This document shows positions 1 through 7,079 of a DNA stretch of 9,269 nucleotides, one piece after another. Location: NCBI GenBank assembly GCA_016763875.1, contig JAESSZ010000563.1:1-9269 (forward strand), read 5' to 3'. This stretch comes from Nannocystaceae bacterium. Lineage in GTDB: Bacteria > Myxococcota_A > Polyangia > Nannocystales > Nannocystaceae. The notes below the pieces were generated by a model. It was not told where the DNA came from. It saw only the letters and a program-made list of their open reading frames with translations, and did not search any database. A program made the position numbers and the translations under genes. The first letter of the stretch is position 1. Each line of letters begins with the position of its first letter.

Positions 1-141
1 ATCACGATCGACTAGCGCGCGCCCCGACTCAGCGATCATCTGCTCGACACGTCCCGCCATACCCAGCAAGCGTTCACGAACGCTGTTGAGTTCGGCATCC
101 AGCGCCCTCGCCGTCGGTTCACCCAGCCCCGCCACGTCCAC
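1..141 (-). CDS. phoU: PhoU-like phosphate signalling protein (N-terminal 47 codons, runs off left edge)
   Basis: PhoU is a cytoplasmic helical-bundle protein that links the Pst phosphate transporter to the PhoR kinase and keeps the Pho regulon off when phosphate is plentiful. Only the first helix is visible. It reads LDAELNSVRERLLGMAGRVE and continues QMIAESGRALVDRD, which matches the usual PhoU opening (LxxLxxxLLxMGxxVExxIxxAxxALxxRD). The frame is open from the left edge back to the phoR stop. There is no in-frame ATG near the alignable start, so I chose GTG at 141; GTG at 135 and TTG at 198 are alternatives, and none has a clear Shine-Dalgarno. It follows phoR on the same strand after a 63-base gap that carries a Pho-box-like repeat. 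Family assignment is from the helix pattern plus the phoB-phoR context. Confidence 0.82.
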   Translation of the reverse strand, partial: MDVAGLGEPTARALDAELNSVRERLLGMAGRVEQMIAESGRALVDRD

Positions 142-179
142 GATGGTAGACCGAAACCCAGCGGAGCCAGCCGGGCCGA

Positions 180-198
180 GGTGACATCCCGGTGACAA
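180..198 (-). promoter_or_regulatory. Putative Pho box upstream of phoU
   Basis: Reading the minus strand there are two 7-base direct repeats, TTGTCAC (198-192) and ATGTCAC (187-181), separated by 4 bases. The identical TGTCACC cores at 197-191 and 186-180 are exactly 11 bases apart. This is the PhoB-binding geometry known from enterobacteria (CTGTCAT, 4 bases, CTGTCAT). The site lies wholly in the phoR-phoU gap, just after the phoR stop. No good -10 hexamer is visible; TACCAT at 148-143 is the least bad candidate and would give a very short or no leader. Binding is inferred from spacing and from a matching site before phoB. Confidence 0.6.
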
Positions 199-204
199 CT
201 CGCA

Positions 205-1998
205 CTAGGACTCGATGGGAGGCGGGTCGGATCCCTCCTCAGCGGGCTCTGAGGGAAGCGTGAACCAAAATGTCGACCCTCGTGGGCGCCGAGCATCGAC
301 ACCAAGCCGGCCCCCCATGGCCTCGACGAGGTGTTTGACGATCGCCAGTCCCAGGCCCGTGCCGCCACGATCACGACTGCGCCCGGGATCCACCCGGTAG
401 AAGCGTTCAAACACGCGCAGGTGATGCTTGGGATCGATCCCAGGCCCGTCGTCGCGAACCTCAATCCGGACCGTCCCCGGGAGCGAGGCCTCTCCGACTG
501 CGATCTCGACCGCGCTGCCCCCCGTAGAGTGCCGAATCGCGTTGCTAATGAGGTTGACCAGTATCTGCTCGAGCGCCTCGTCGTCGGCCTGGACCAACCA
601 CACCCCATCATCGAATGCGCGGCGGACGTCCATGCCGTGCTCGCGCGCTTCGACGGACAGGCCGTCGATGGCGCGATCCACCACCGCTTCCAGGGCGAGG
701 GGCGCGGCACTCATCGCGTAGCGCCCCGCCTCGATCCTAGAAATATCCAGTAAGTCGGCCACCAGACGGCCAAGCCGGTCCGCGTGCCGATGCAGCGCTT
801 CGATGAAAATGACCGCGCTCTTGGGGTCGTCCAGGGCCCCGGCCAGCAACGTCTCCGCATTGGCGCGAATCACCGCCACGGGCGTGCGAAGCTCGTGCGA
901 GACGTTGGCGACGAAGTCCTTTCGGATCGTCTCCAACCGGCGGATCTCCGTCACGTCGTGCAGCACGATGATCGTCCCGCCATCGCGTTGTGTGCTCGCC
1001 TGCGCACGAAGGGTCAGCCGGGGTGATGTCCCGTGCTCGAACTCCGCGTGTGCTGCTTCTCCACGTTGTGCCGCGGCGACGAGCTCGCGTAACGCAGGGA
1101 CCCGTATGTAGTCCAACAACGGCCGGCCAATCACGCGCTCTTGCAACTCCAGCATTTCCCGCGCGCGCCGGTTGGCCATGGTGACCAGGCGCGCGGCGTC
1201 CAACGAGAGCACCGCCTGGTCCATGGTATCGAGCGCCGTCTCGAAGCGATTGCGTTCACTCGCGAGCACGGTAACCGTTCGTTCGAGTTCGTCGACGATG
1301 ACGTTGAACGAGCCAGCCAAACCGCTCAGTTCGTCCCCAGGCTGCTCGGGGAGACGCGTGATGCTTCCGGTGTCGGACGCTATCGCCTTGGCCGTTGCGA
1401 CCAATGACCGCAAACTTCGCGAGAGCAACTGCGAGGCCAGAGCCGCCAAGATCGCCCCAGCTCCCAGCGCGAGCAAACCGGTCACCACCAGGATCGCGCG
1501 CAGTTGAGCCAGCGCGACCGCTATCTCGTCCATCGCCAGGCCCACTCGCACCACGGAACCATCCCCCCGATACGGCACGGCGACGTACGTCATCTCCCGC
1601 TGCAACGTCTCGGAGAATCGCTGACTGCGCCCCTGCCCGGTGGCCAATGCGGCCACTACTTCGGGGCGAGAGCGATGCGACCCCATCGCCGCAACCTCTG
1701 CGAGGGCAAGTCCCGAATCCCCGAGTACGGTGCCGTCGGCGGCGATGATGGTGACCCTCGCATCCATGGCTGCGCCCAACCGATCCGCGATGGGGTCCAG
1801 CCGCTCGAGGGTCGGCTCAGCACCTGCCATGTCCAAAGCAACTCGAGCCGCTTGGGCGTGGCGCACGATCTCCGCCGAGATCCGCGAATGCAGCACGGCG
1901 CTCAGACGACGGTCCAACACGACCCCGACCACCAGGCCAATGATCGCGACAAACGCCAGCGAGAAAACGAAGAGCTTGCCTCGGATACCGAGCTTCAC
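205..1998 (-). CDS. phoR: PhoR-type membrane sensor histidine kinase
   Basis: This 597-residue kinase would autophosphorylate and pass phosphate to the PhoB-type regulator encoded 12 bases upstream. Domains in order: membrane helix about 8-28; periplasmic or extracytoplasmic segment about 29-166; second helix about 167-187; HAMP linker about 188-240; PAS-like domain about 250-350; HisKA with FVANVSHELRTP, phospho-acceptor His368; HATPase_c with N box (Asn486), G1 DDGPGI at 516-521, F box VFERFYRVD at 529-537 and G2 GGTGLGLA at 545-552. The full set of catalytic boxes indicates an active enzyme. The sizeable periplasmic segment differs from E. coli PhoR, which has almost none, and resembles the longer-sensor PhoR/PnpS type of other phyla. 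The start is GTG at 1998 with GAGG five bases upstream. The assignment as PhoR rather than a generic kinase rests on the phoB and phoU neighbours and the Pho boxes. Confidence 0.93.
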   Translation of the reverse strand: MKLGIRGKLFVFSLAFVAIIGLVVGVVLDRRLSAVLHSRISAEIVRHAQAARVALDMAGAEPTLERLDPIADRLGAAMDARVTIIAADGTVLGDSGLALAEVAAMGSHRSRPEVVAALATGQGRSQRFSETLQREMTYVAVPYRGDGSVVRVGLAMDEIAVALAQLRAILVVTGLLALGAGAILAALASQLLSRSLRSLVATAKAIASDTGSITRLPEQPGDELSGLAGSFNVIVDELERTVTVLASERNRFETALDTMDQAVLSLDAARLVTMANRRAREMLELQERVIGRPLLDYIRVPALRELVAAAQRGEAAHAEFEHGTSPRLTLRAQASTQRDGGTIIVLHDVTEIRRLETIRKDFVANVSHELRTPVAVIRANAETLLAGALDDPKSAVIFIEALHRHADRLGRLVADLLDISRIEAGRYAMSAAPLALEAVVDRAIDGLSVEAREHGMDVRRAFDDGVWLVQADDEALEQILVNLISNAIRHSTGGSAVEIAVGEASLPGTVRIEVRDDGPGIDPKHHLRVFERFYRVDPGRSRDRGGTGLGLAIVKHLVEAMGGRLGVDARRPRGSTFWFTLPSEPAEEGSDPPPIES

Positions 1999-2003
1999 CT
2001 CGG

Positions 2004-2007
2004 CCTC
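2004..2007 (-). promoter_or_regulatory. Shine-Dalgarno fixing the GTG start of phoR
   Basis: GAGG on the minus strand with a five-base spacer (CCGAG) before GTG 1998-1996. It lies inside the 12-base gap after the phoB stop, so phoR has its own ribosome site and is probably translated from the phoB transcript. It supports the unusual GTG start. Confidence 0.6.
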
Positions 2008-2010
2008 GTC

Positions 2011-2730
2011 TCAGTCGGCACTCGCGACGGTCTCGGTCTGGAATCGGTATCCGACACCGCGCAAAGTCTCGATAGACCCGCTCGCGCCGCCCAGTTTTTT
2101 GCGCAGCCGCCGAACGTGCGTGTCGACCGTCCGCGTGGTCACGTCCCCGTGCATCTCCCAGACATCGGTCAGCAATGTCTCGCGGGTCTGAACCCGTCCC
2201 CGCCGTTTGATCAGCGTGGTCAGCAGTCGAAACTCAAGTGCCGTCAGCACGATTTCGGTGTCACTGACCCACACCCGATGCCCTTCGAAGTCGATACGCA
2301 GGTTGCCAAAGCTCACCACCTCGTCCTCGACATCTGGCGTGTCGTGATCTGGCTTCGCTCGCCGCAGCACCGCCCGCACACGCAGGACTAGTTCACGGAC
2401 CGAGAACGGCTTGGTGACGTAGTCATCGGCGCCAAGTTCGAACCCCACCACGCGATCGATGGCCTCTGTCCTCGCCGTCAGCATCACGATGGGTATCCGC
2501 CGGGTGGCGGGCGACTGACGTAGACGGCGACATACCTCTGTACCGGGCATGTCCGGCAACATCAGGTCGAGAAGTACCAGTGCGGGCGCGGGGCTCGACC
2601 GCGCGACAAACGCCAGGGCCGAACTCGCGTCGGGGGCGATGTGGGTCGCGAACCCGTCCTGCTGCAAGTTGAATGCAACAGTGTTGGCAATGTCTGCCTC
2701 GTCTTCGACGATCAGAATGAGCTCAGGCAT
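2011..2730 (-). CDS. phoB: PhoB-type response regulator (OmpR/PhoB family)
   Basis: A 239-residue two-domain transcription factor activated by phosphorylation. The receiver domain (about 3-120) has the acidic pair Glu9/Asp10, phospho-acceptor Asp55 in LVLLDLMLP, Thr85 in VMLTA and Lys107 in VTKPFS. The C-terminal winged-helix DNA-binding domain spans about 139-232, with recognition helix TTRTVDTHVRRLRKKL (198-213) and the wing RGVGYRF (224-230). The length is typical. The frame stays open far upstream into the previous gene, but ATG at 2730 is chosen because MPELILIVEDE is the canonical receiver opening and GGTGGA lies eight bases upstream. An array of PhoB-box-like repeats precedes it, which suggests autoregulation. 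The phoR kinase follows. Calling it PhoB rather than another OmpR-family regulator rests on phoR/phoU context and the boxes. Confidence 0.94.
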   Translation of the reverse strand: MPELILIVEDEADIANTVAFNLQQDGFATHIAPDASSALAFVARSSPAPALVLLDLMLPDMPGTEVCRRLRQSPATRRIPIVMLTARTEAIDRVVGFELGADDYVTKPFSVRELVLRVRAVLRRAKPDHDTPDVEDEVVSFGNLRIDFEGHRVWVSDTEIVLTALEFRLLTTLIKRRGRVQTRETLLTDVWEMHGDVTTRTVDTHVRRLRKKLGGASGSIETLRGVGYRFQTETVASAD

Positions 2731-2762
2731 CCCGTAGGTCCACCCTTGGCGTACCACAGTGT

Positions 2763-2813
2763 GCCGACCGTGTGTGACAGCGATGCGACAGGTACGTGAA
2801 CCTACGTAGAACC
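2763..2813 (-). promoter_or_regulatory. Putative Pho-box array upstream of phoB
   Basis: In the 88-base gap before phoB the minus strand carries CTGTCGC (2791-2785) and CTGTCAC (2780-2774). These 7-mers differ at one position and are separated by four bases, i.e. 11-base spacing, and are very close to the enterobacterial Pho box. In the same register are weaker units GGTTCTA (2813-2807) and GGTTCAC (2802-2796) upstream, the latter like the GTTCACC units of actinobacterial PHO boxes, and GGTCGGC (2769-2763) downstream. The core pair is convincing; the outer units are suggestive. A small inverted repeat (CAGGT...ACCTG, 2814-2790) overlaps the upstream units. No clear -10 is seen. Autoregulation of phoBR is inferred. 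Confidence 0.65.
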
Positions 2814-2818
2814 TGCGC

Positions 2819-4960
2819 TCAGCCGTCGCACAAACTCTCGATTTTCTGGCCGCTGGCGACCCCGGAGGGGAGGTTGTGCACCGCGGAGAAGTCCAACCCG
2901 CAGCGCTGGCGGACCTTCTCGCCGGTCTTCGCGTCGAGCACAACCGCGCCGCTCAGCGACGCAAACGCAACGTAGCGACCGTCGCCGGACCACTGGATGT
3001 CATCGGAGAGTGACCCCAAAGAGACGGCCCACAGCTGGGCCAAGCTCGCCGTGTCGTGCGCGGTAATCGACGAGATGCCCGAGCGGTCGTGGACAGCTAA
3101 GAAACGATGGCCGTCGGGCGACACGATGATCTTATTGACATCGCCCGCGGGCGCAACGCGACTCCGTTCGGCCTTACCGTCGCGCACAAAGAGTTCCATT
3201 CGGGAGCCGCTCCACAACACCCCGTAGCGACGTCCTTGCGGGCCGATCGCCATCGGGACGGCCGTGCCGCTGGGGAGCTTCTTCCCCATCGCAGTGATCT
3301 CGTCGGTCGACAGATCAGAACGCAGCGCCTCAAGCGTGTACAGGCGCATGTTGTTGCTGCTGTCTAGCGACCACATCACTGCTTGGTCCACGTCGTCGAT
3401 GCCATCGACGAGCAAGCCATTGCGAAATCCCTGGTCGGCCACAACGTAAGACTCTCCGAAGCCATCTGCCGTGAGTACGAAGAGCTGCGAGTCGTTGCTC
3501 TGGCGCTCAACAAGCAGGAGCCCGCGCGTCGGTTCGAACTGCACGCGACGAATAGCCCCACCGACACCGGCTTCCGCGAGCAGCTCGCCTGTCCGCCACA
3601 CGACCAATCGTAGCCCGCCGGTGGCCGACACGAACAGCAGGTGGTCAGGGTCGATGAACAACAAACGGAACGGCGTCACCGTCGGAGCCGCCGGGATTCT
3701 CACCGCAGGTTCGTCGTGGTCGAGCGACTCGACAAAGACGACCCCGGACCCGTACGACCATGCAACGTGAGAACCGGTTGGGGAGAGCGCTACGGCCCGG
3801 GTTTGGGAGGCGCCGTACCCAACAAAGTGGTGACTCTGCGCTTGGAGGTCACGCACGAACAGCCAGGTCCCCGCGGCGGAGATCTGGGTACCGCTTCGGA
3901 CCGCCTGGGCCCGCCCCTGATTGACGAAGTCCACGGGGGTCGAGGGCCGCGCGTGTGTCGTTTTCGCTTCGATGTCCCGGAGCCACGACAGCTCGCCGCC
4001 GTTAGGCGACAACAGCAGCGTGGTGCGGCTCGCGAAGCCAAGGTTGGGTGGGTTGCTGGGCGAGCCCGCCGTCATGAACGTGGTGGCGGGTTGGTCGTCG
4101 GTCAGTCGCGCGACTTTTGTGGCCCAACTCCCCGCAGCGTTGTTGTCGAGCCAAGCGACGGTTTCGCCGTCGGGCGCCACCACGAGTGTCGCAGACGTGA
4201 GCGCGACCGAGCTCTTGACGAGCGTGGGCGAGCCGACGCGGTGAATCGAAAACCCATCGTCGTCCTCGTCGACTTGCAGCCGCTGCAGCTCTGCCGCCTG
4301 GCCCGACTGCGCCTTGATCACAGCAACGACCGAAGCACCGTCGTCCGCAACCCACAGCGAGTTGGGGCGAAAGCGCCGCTCGTTGAACGTGGCTAGCTGC
4401 TTGCCGCTGAGAGCAAGGACCCGGATCGTGTGGTCCTTGAACAACGCAATCAGGTGCTTGCCGTCGGGTAGAACATGAAGCTCGAACAAGCCATCGAACG
4501 GCGGCGTTTCGCCAACGAGTTTCACGACCCCACCGGAAGAGACCCCGAACACCTTGCCCCCGTTGGCCGCGTCGACCAGTGCAACCGTGTGCCCCCGTCC
4601 TTGCCGCGCCACCGACAACCACTGCGCGCCGCGTTCGGGGATGACAACCGGCTCGACCTTGCCGTCCAGGGTCGGCCACAACCGCACAGACCCCATCTGA
4701 TCGCGCGTGACCGCAGCTTTGCCGTCCGGGGTGGCGGCCACGATGTCGATATTGGCGGTATGGCCGGCGCCAGCTCGAGGCAGCTTCACACGCTTGGTCT
4801 GGGGCGCCCGTGCGACCTCGGCGGCGTCGCTAGCGGCCACGGTGCTGGGTGCATCGCTGGATGGGTTGGTGACCCGAGTCCGGCACGCCGCGCCGCCAAA
4901 CAGTATCGCGGCGACTCCCACCGCGGCGACTCCCACCCGCATTGCGCCAGGGCACTTCAT
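2819..4960 (-). CDS. WD40-like beta-propeller probable lipoprotein
   Basis: A 713-residue exported protein of unknown specific function. Residues 1-26 form a signal peptide with a small-residue lipobox-like end (GGAAC, Cys26); Gly at -3 is atypical, so lipidation is likely but not certain. A disordered Ser/Ala/Thr linker (about 30-62) follows, then repeated beta-propeller blades with WD40-like pieces. The clearest is at 66-95 (GHTANIDIV, ending GSVRLW); further blade turns of the PDG/SPDG type occur at 78-80, 165-167, 263-265, 393-396 and 614-616. Two Cys near the C-terminus (687, 711) could form a disulfide. No catalytic motif is visible, so a scaffold or binding role is most likely. It starts 10 bases after the di-heme gene with no visible Shine-Dalgarno, suggesting translational coupling; ATG at residue 7 is an alternative start. 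The hydrophobic core of the signal contains an exact 15-base tandem duplication. Confidence 0.85.
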   Translation of the reverse strand: MKCPGAMRVGVAAVGVAAILFGGAACRTRVTNPSSDAPSTVAASDAAEVARAPQTKRVKLPRAGAGHTANIDIVAATPDGKAAVTRDQMGSVRLWPTLDGKVEPVVIPERGAQWLSVARQGRGHTVALVDAANGGKVFGVSSGGVVKLVGETPPFDGLFELHVLPDGKHLIALFKDHTIRVLALSGKQLATFNERRFRPNSLWVADDGASVVAVIKAQSGQAAELQRLQVDEDDDGFSIHRVGSPTLVKSSVALTSATLVVAPDGETVAWLDNNAAGSWATKVARLTDDQPATTFMTAGSPSNPPNLGFASRTTLLLSPNGGELSWLRDIEAKTTHARPSTPVDFVNQGRAQAVRSGTQISAAGTWLFVRDLQAQSHHFVGYGASQTRAVALSPTGSHVAWSYGSGVVFVESLDHDEPAVRIPAAPTVTPFRLLFIDPDHLLFVSATGGLRLVVWRTGELLAEAGVGGAIRRVQFEPTRGLLLVERQSNDSQLFVLTADGFGESYVVADQGFRNGLLVDGIDDVDQAVMWSLDSSNNMRLYTLEALRSDLSTDEITAMGKKLPSGTAVPMAIGPQGRRYGVLWSGSRMELFVRDGKAERSRVAPAGDVNKIIVSPDGHRFLAVHDRSGISSITAHDTASLAQLWAVSLGSLSDDIQWSGDGRYVAFASLSGAVVLDAKTGEKVRQRCGLDFSAVHNLPSGVASGQKIESLCDG
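4907..4936 (-). repeat. Perfect 2 x 15-bp tandem repeat inside the signal-peptide codons
   Basis: The 15-mer CGCGGCGACTCCCAC (plus-strand reading) occurs twice back to back at 4907-4921 and 4922-4936. On the coding strand this gives VGVAA-VGVAA (residues 9-18) in the hydrophobic core of the propeller lipoprotein's signal peptide. The exact identity implies a recent slippage duplication; loss of one unit would leave the frame intact but shorten the core by five residues. Confidence 0.9.
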
Positions 4961-4970
4961 GGCGGCGTAT

Positions 4971-7073
4971 TTACAGCGTCTTCAGATACTGCACCAGGTC
5001 GTGGATCTCGACATCCGAGAGTTTGGAGATCCGACCCATGCCGTGGACGTTGGCGTTGCCGCGCAGCAGCGCATCGAGGGTCGCCGCACTGCCGTCGTGG
5101 TAGTAGGGCGCGCTCGTGGCCAGGCCAACCAGCGACGGGGTGTCGACTTTGCCGAGGTCGGCGGTCAAATCGTAGGACTGTTGGTCGGTCATTAGCGGAC
5201 CGCTGTGGCAGGTCGCGCAACCGGTGACCTCGCCGGAAAAAAGCGCCTGACCACGCGCCACAGCGTGGATGTCGTCGACCGTGGGTACGCGCGGTGCATC
5301 GACGGTTTTGAGGAACGCAGCGATATCCGCAGCCTCCGTCGAGGTGATGCCACTACCACCCAGCCGCCGCACGGTGTTGATCAGCGAGTCATGAAGCGTC
5401 GGATCCATGCCGTCCCATTTGAATGGGTGGGCCCCTTCGAGGCGACCGGCCAAGAAAGGGGTTTGCAGGTTGTTACCCTGCAAACGCCACGACAGGCCAT
5501 CGGCACGAACTTCCGCGTGGCAGCTCGAGCAGGCCATCGCACCGCCCGTGGAGATCTTGTTGTTGTTGCCGCTGCGAAACATCGCGCGGCCACGACGCGC
5601 AGCACTCGACAGGTGACTATTGGCGAGCTGCTCGGTGTGGCGGATTGGGGAAGGCGATGCGTCAGTCGTAGCCCCGCCCAACCAAACCACCCGCTGGGAG
5701 AGCGAGCACCAGACCGCGATATCGCCTGTACTGCCATCGACGGTCACGCCAGAGGGCCCACACGCCTCGCCCGCCACGGCAACATCCGAAGTCCAGGCCC
5801 CCCGTGCGCTCGCCTGCGAGACGTTGGCGATCGCCAGCACGTTGTCGCTGCCGTAGCCCGCCACGTAGAGCGTGTCGACACGAGCGTCATACGCCAGCGC
5901 ACGCGGCTGATGCAGCAGCAAGCTCGCCATTGCGACACGGGTCGAGGACCCCTCGCCTTTGTCCGGGGTGTCGAGAAACGCGAGGCGATGGGAGATTGGG
6001 GCCACGAAGCCGTCGCCTCCGCCGTAGCCGCTGGACTCGACGCGTCCCTCGCCAGCGAGATGGGGCGTGGAGAGCTGGTGCGGCACCACGGCCAGTCCGT
6101 GGCCGACGTAACCCACTGCAAAAGCGTTACGCGCGAAGCTTCTCCCTTCGTCGGACAGCGCCCGATCCACCGGGCCGGGCGAGCGGCTCGCACCTGCTGT
6201 GACGACAAACCGCGCCCGGTCCACGGGCGAGCGACTCGTACCTGCGTCCAGCGAGACATACGAGGCACGTTGGGTCGCGCCGCCAAGCACGACCCGCGCG
6301 ACGGCCCCCGTGGTCAGGAACGCAACCAACGCTTCACGACCATCTGGCGAGACGGCAACCCCACGTGGCTCGGGCCCGATCTCCAGGGTCCACGACTCGA
6401 GACCCGTGGCGAGATCCAGAGCGCTCAGGCTCCTGTCGGCGACTGTGGTGACGAGCAACGTGCTCCCGTCGGGGGTCAAGGAGACTCCAAACGGCTCAGC
6501 GCGCGTGCGATACGCGTCCACGCGGCTCAGACCCGACGATAGATCGACGACCACAATCTCGTCGTGGCGACGATCGACAACGAACGCACGGCGGCCGTCG
6601 GGATGCACCACCAACTGCGAGACACCGACGCCGATGTCCAACTGCGCGGTGGCCGTATCTGAGCCGCGATCGATCCGGAGCAGCATTCCGCTGTCGGCGT
6701 CGACCACCAACAGACCGTCGCTGAAATTCGCGATGGCGCTGCCCGCAAGAACTGGACCGGGCCGGGAGGACGCAGGGGCGCCCGGCTCTCCAAGTGGCGC
6801 GTCCGACATCGTGAACGGCCCGCTCTGGGCACCAAAACTCAGGTCTTCGCCAAAACTATTGCCGAAACGATTGCCAAGACCATGCGGATTGCCGAACCCG
6901 TCGTCGTTCACGACCGTTTGGATTTGCTCGGGCACCGGACTACGCGCGAAGGCGGAACCTGCGACGAAACCGAGCGTGGCGAGACTTGCGGCGATCGTTG
7001 CGGTCCGAGATCTGCGCGACATCCCCATCCAAGACGCCTGAGCGATAGCTTTGTTCCAATCGAAGGTCTGCAT
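4971..7073 (-). CDS. Exported beta-propeller fused to di-heme cytochrome c peroxidase/MauG-like domain
   Basis: This 700-residue protein probably acts in the periplasm or at the cell surface. Signal peptide about 18-43 (hydrophobic core ATIAASLATLGFVAGSA, Ala-rich cleavage region), preceded by an unusually long n-region with RR at 20-21. A Gly/Asn/Phe-rich linker follows (about 56-85). Residues about 110-465 are YVTN/NHL-like propeller blades (HPDGRRAFVV, TPDGSTLLV, SPDGREALVAF). The C-terminal part carries two c-type heme sites, C515-SS-C518-H519 and C619-AT-C622-H623, the APYYHDGSAATLDALL motif (655-670) conserved in bacterial di-heme peroxidases, and HGMGR with Met679 as a possible distal ligand. 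The family reduces peroxide or, in MauG, oxidises a protein partner; which applies here is unknown. The heme-heme interval of 104 residues is shorter than in classical enzymes (about 145). The start at 7073 is supported by AGGT eight bases upstream and a 6-base gap from the preceding gene. Confidence 0.9.
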   Translation of the reverse strand: MQTFDWNKAIAQASWMGMSRRSRTATIAASLATLGFVAGSAFARSPVPEQIQTVVNDDGFGNPHGLGNRFGNSFGEDLSFGAQSGPFTMSDAPLGEPGAPASSRPGPVLAGSAIANFSDGLLVVDADSGMLLRIDRGSDTATAQLDIGVGVSQLVVHPDGRRAFVVDRRHDEIVVVDLSSGLSRVDAYRTRAEPFGVSLTPDGSTLLVTTVADRSLSALDLATGLESWTLEIGPEPRGVAVSPDGREALVAFLTTGAVARVVLGGATQRASYVSLDAGTSRSPVDRARFVVTAGASRSPGPVDRALSDEGRSFARNAFAVGYVGHGLAVVPHQLSTPHLAGEGRVESSGYGGGDGFVAPISHRLAFLDTPDKGEGSSTRVAMASLLLHQPRALAYDARVDTLYVAGYGSDNVLAIANVSQASARGAWTSDVAVAGEACGPSGVTVDGSTGDIAVWCSLSQRVVWLGGATTDASPSPIRHTEQLANSHLSSAARRGRAMFRSGNNNKISTGGAMACSSCHAEVRADGLSWRLQGNNLQTPFLAGRLEGAHPFKWDGMDPTLHDSLINTVRRLGGSGITSTEAADIAAFLKTVDAPRVPTVDDIHAVARGQALFSGEVTGCATCHSGPLMTDQQSYDLTADLGKVDTPSLVGLATSAPYYHDGSAATLDALLRGNANVHGMGRISKLSDVEIHDLVQYLKTL
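6159..6245 (-). repeat. Imperfect internal duplication in the propeller-di-heme gene
   Basis: The coding strand encodes AGTSRSPVDRA (residues 277-287) and, after five residues, AGASRSPGPVDRA (293-305). The DNA copies (6213-6245 and 6159-6195) match closely apart from a two-codon insertion, indicating a local duplication within the propeller region. It lies between blades, probably in a surface loop. Confidence 0.75.
6834..6905 (-). repeat. Degenerate GFGN-type repeat coding a low-complexity linker
   Basis: Residues 57-80 of the propeller-di-heme protein read as short Gly-Phe/Leu-Gly-Asn units (GFGN, GLGN, RFGN, SFG). On the plus strand this shows as repeated ATTGCC[GA]A[AG] blocks, locally more A/T-rich than the surroundings. 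It lies directly after the signal peptide and probably forms a flexible tether. Confidence 0.7.
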
Positions 7074-7079
7074 CGGGGT

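Noticed and set aside
232..256. Inverted repeat near the 3' end of phoR (TCCCTCCTCAG / CTGAGGGA)
   Set aside because: The arms pair only with a three-base bulge, the element lies inside the coding region and no T-run follows on the minus strand.
36..710. Minus-strand open frame overlapping phoR and phoU out of frame
   Set aside because: The phoR catalytic boxes and the PhoU helix lie in other frames; this one shows only Trp/Arg/Ser-rich translation.
1504..2391. Long plus-strand open frame (295 codons) antisense to phoR and phoB
   Set aside because: It spans two well-supported opposite-strand genes and their gap; the composition is typical of shadow translation.
2731..2943. N-terminal extension of phoB by 71 codons
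   Set aside because: It would overlap the end of the propeller lipoprotein gene and the Pho-box array, and the receiver domain starts exactly at ATG 2730.
5205..6542. Long plus-strand open frame (445 codons) antisense to the propeller-di-heme gene
   Set aside because: Arg/Gly/His-rich translation with no domain pattern; the opposite strand encodes two CxxCH sites and recognisable blades, and such antisense frames are common at high GC.
7005..7022. Twin-arginine (Tat) signal in the propeller-di-heme protein
   Set aside because: RR is present at residues 20-21 but is followed by S-R-T rather than the hydrophobic FLK-like residues; c-type heme proteins are normally Sec-exported before heme attachment.
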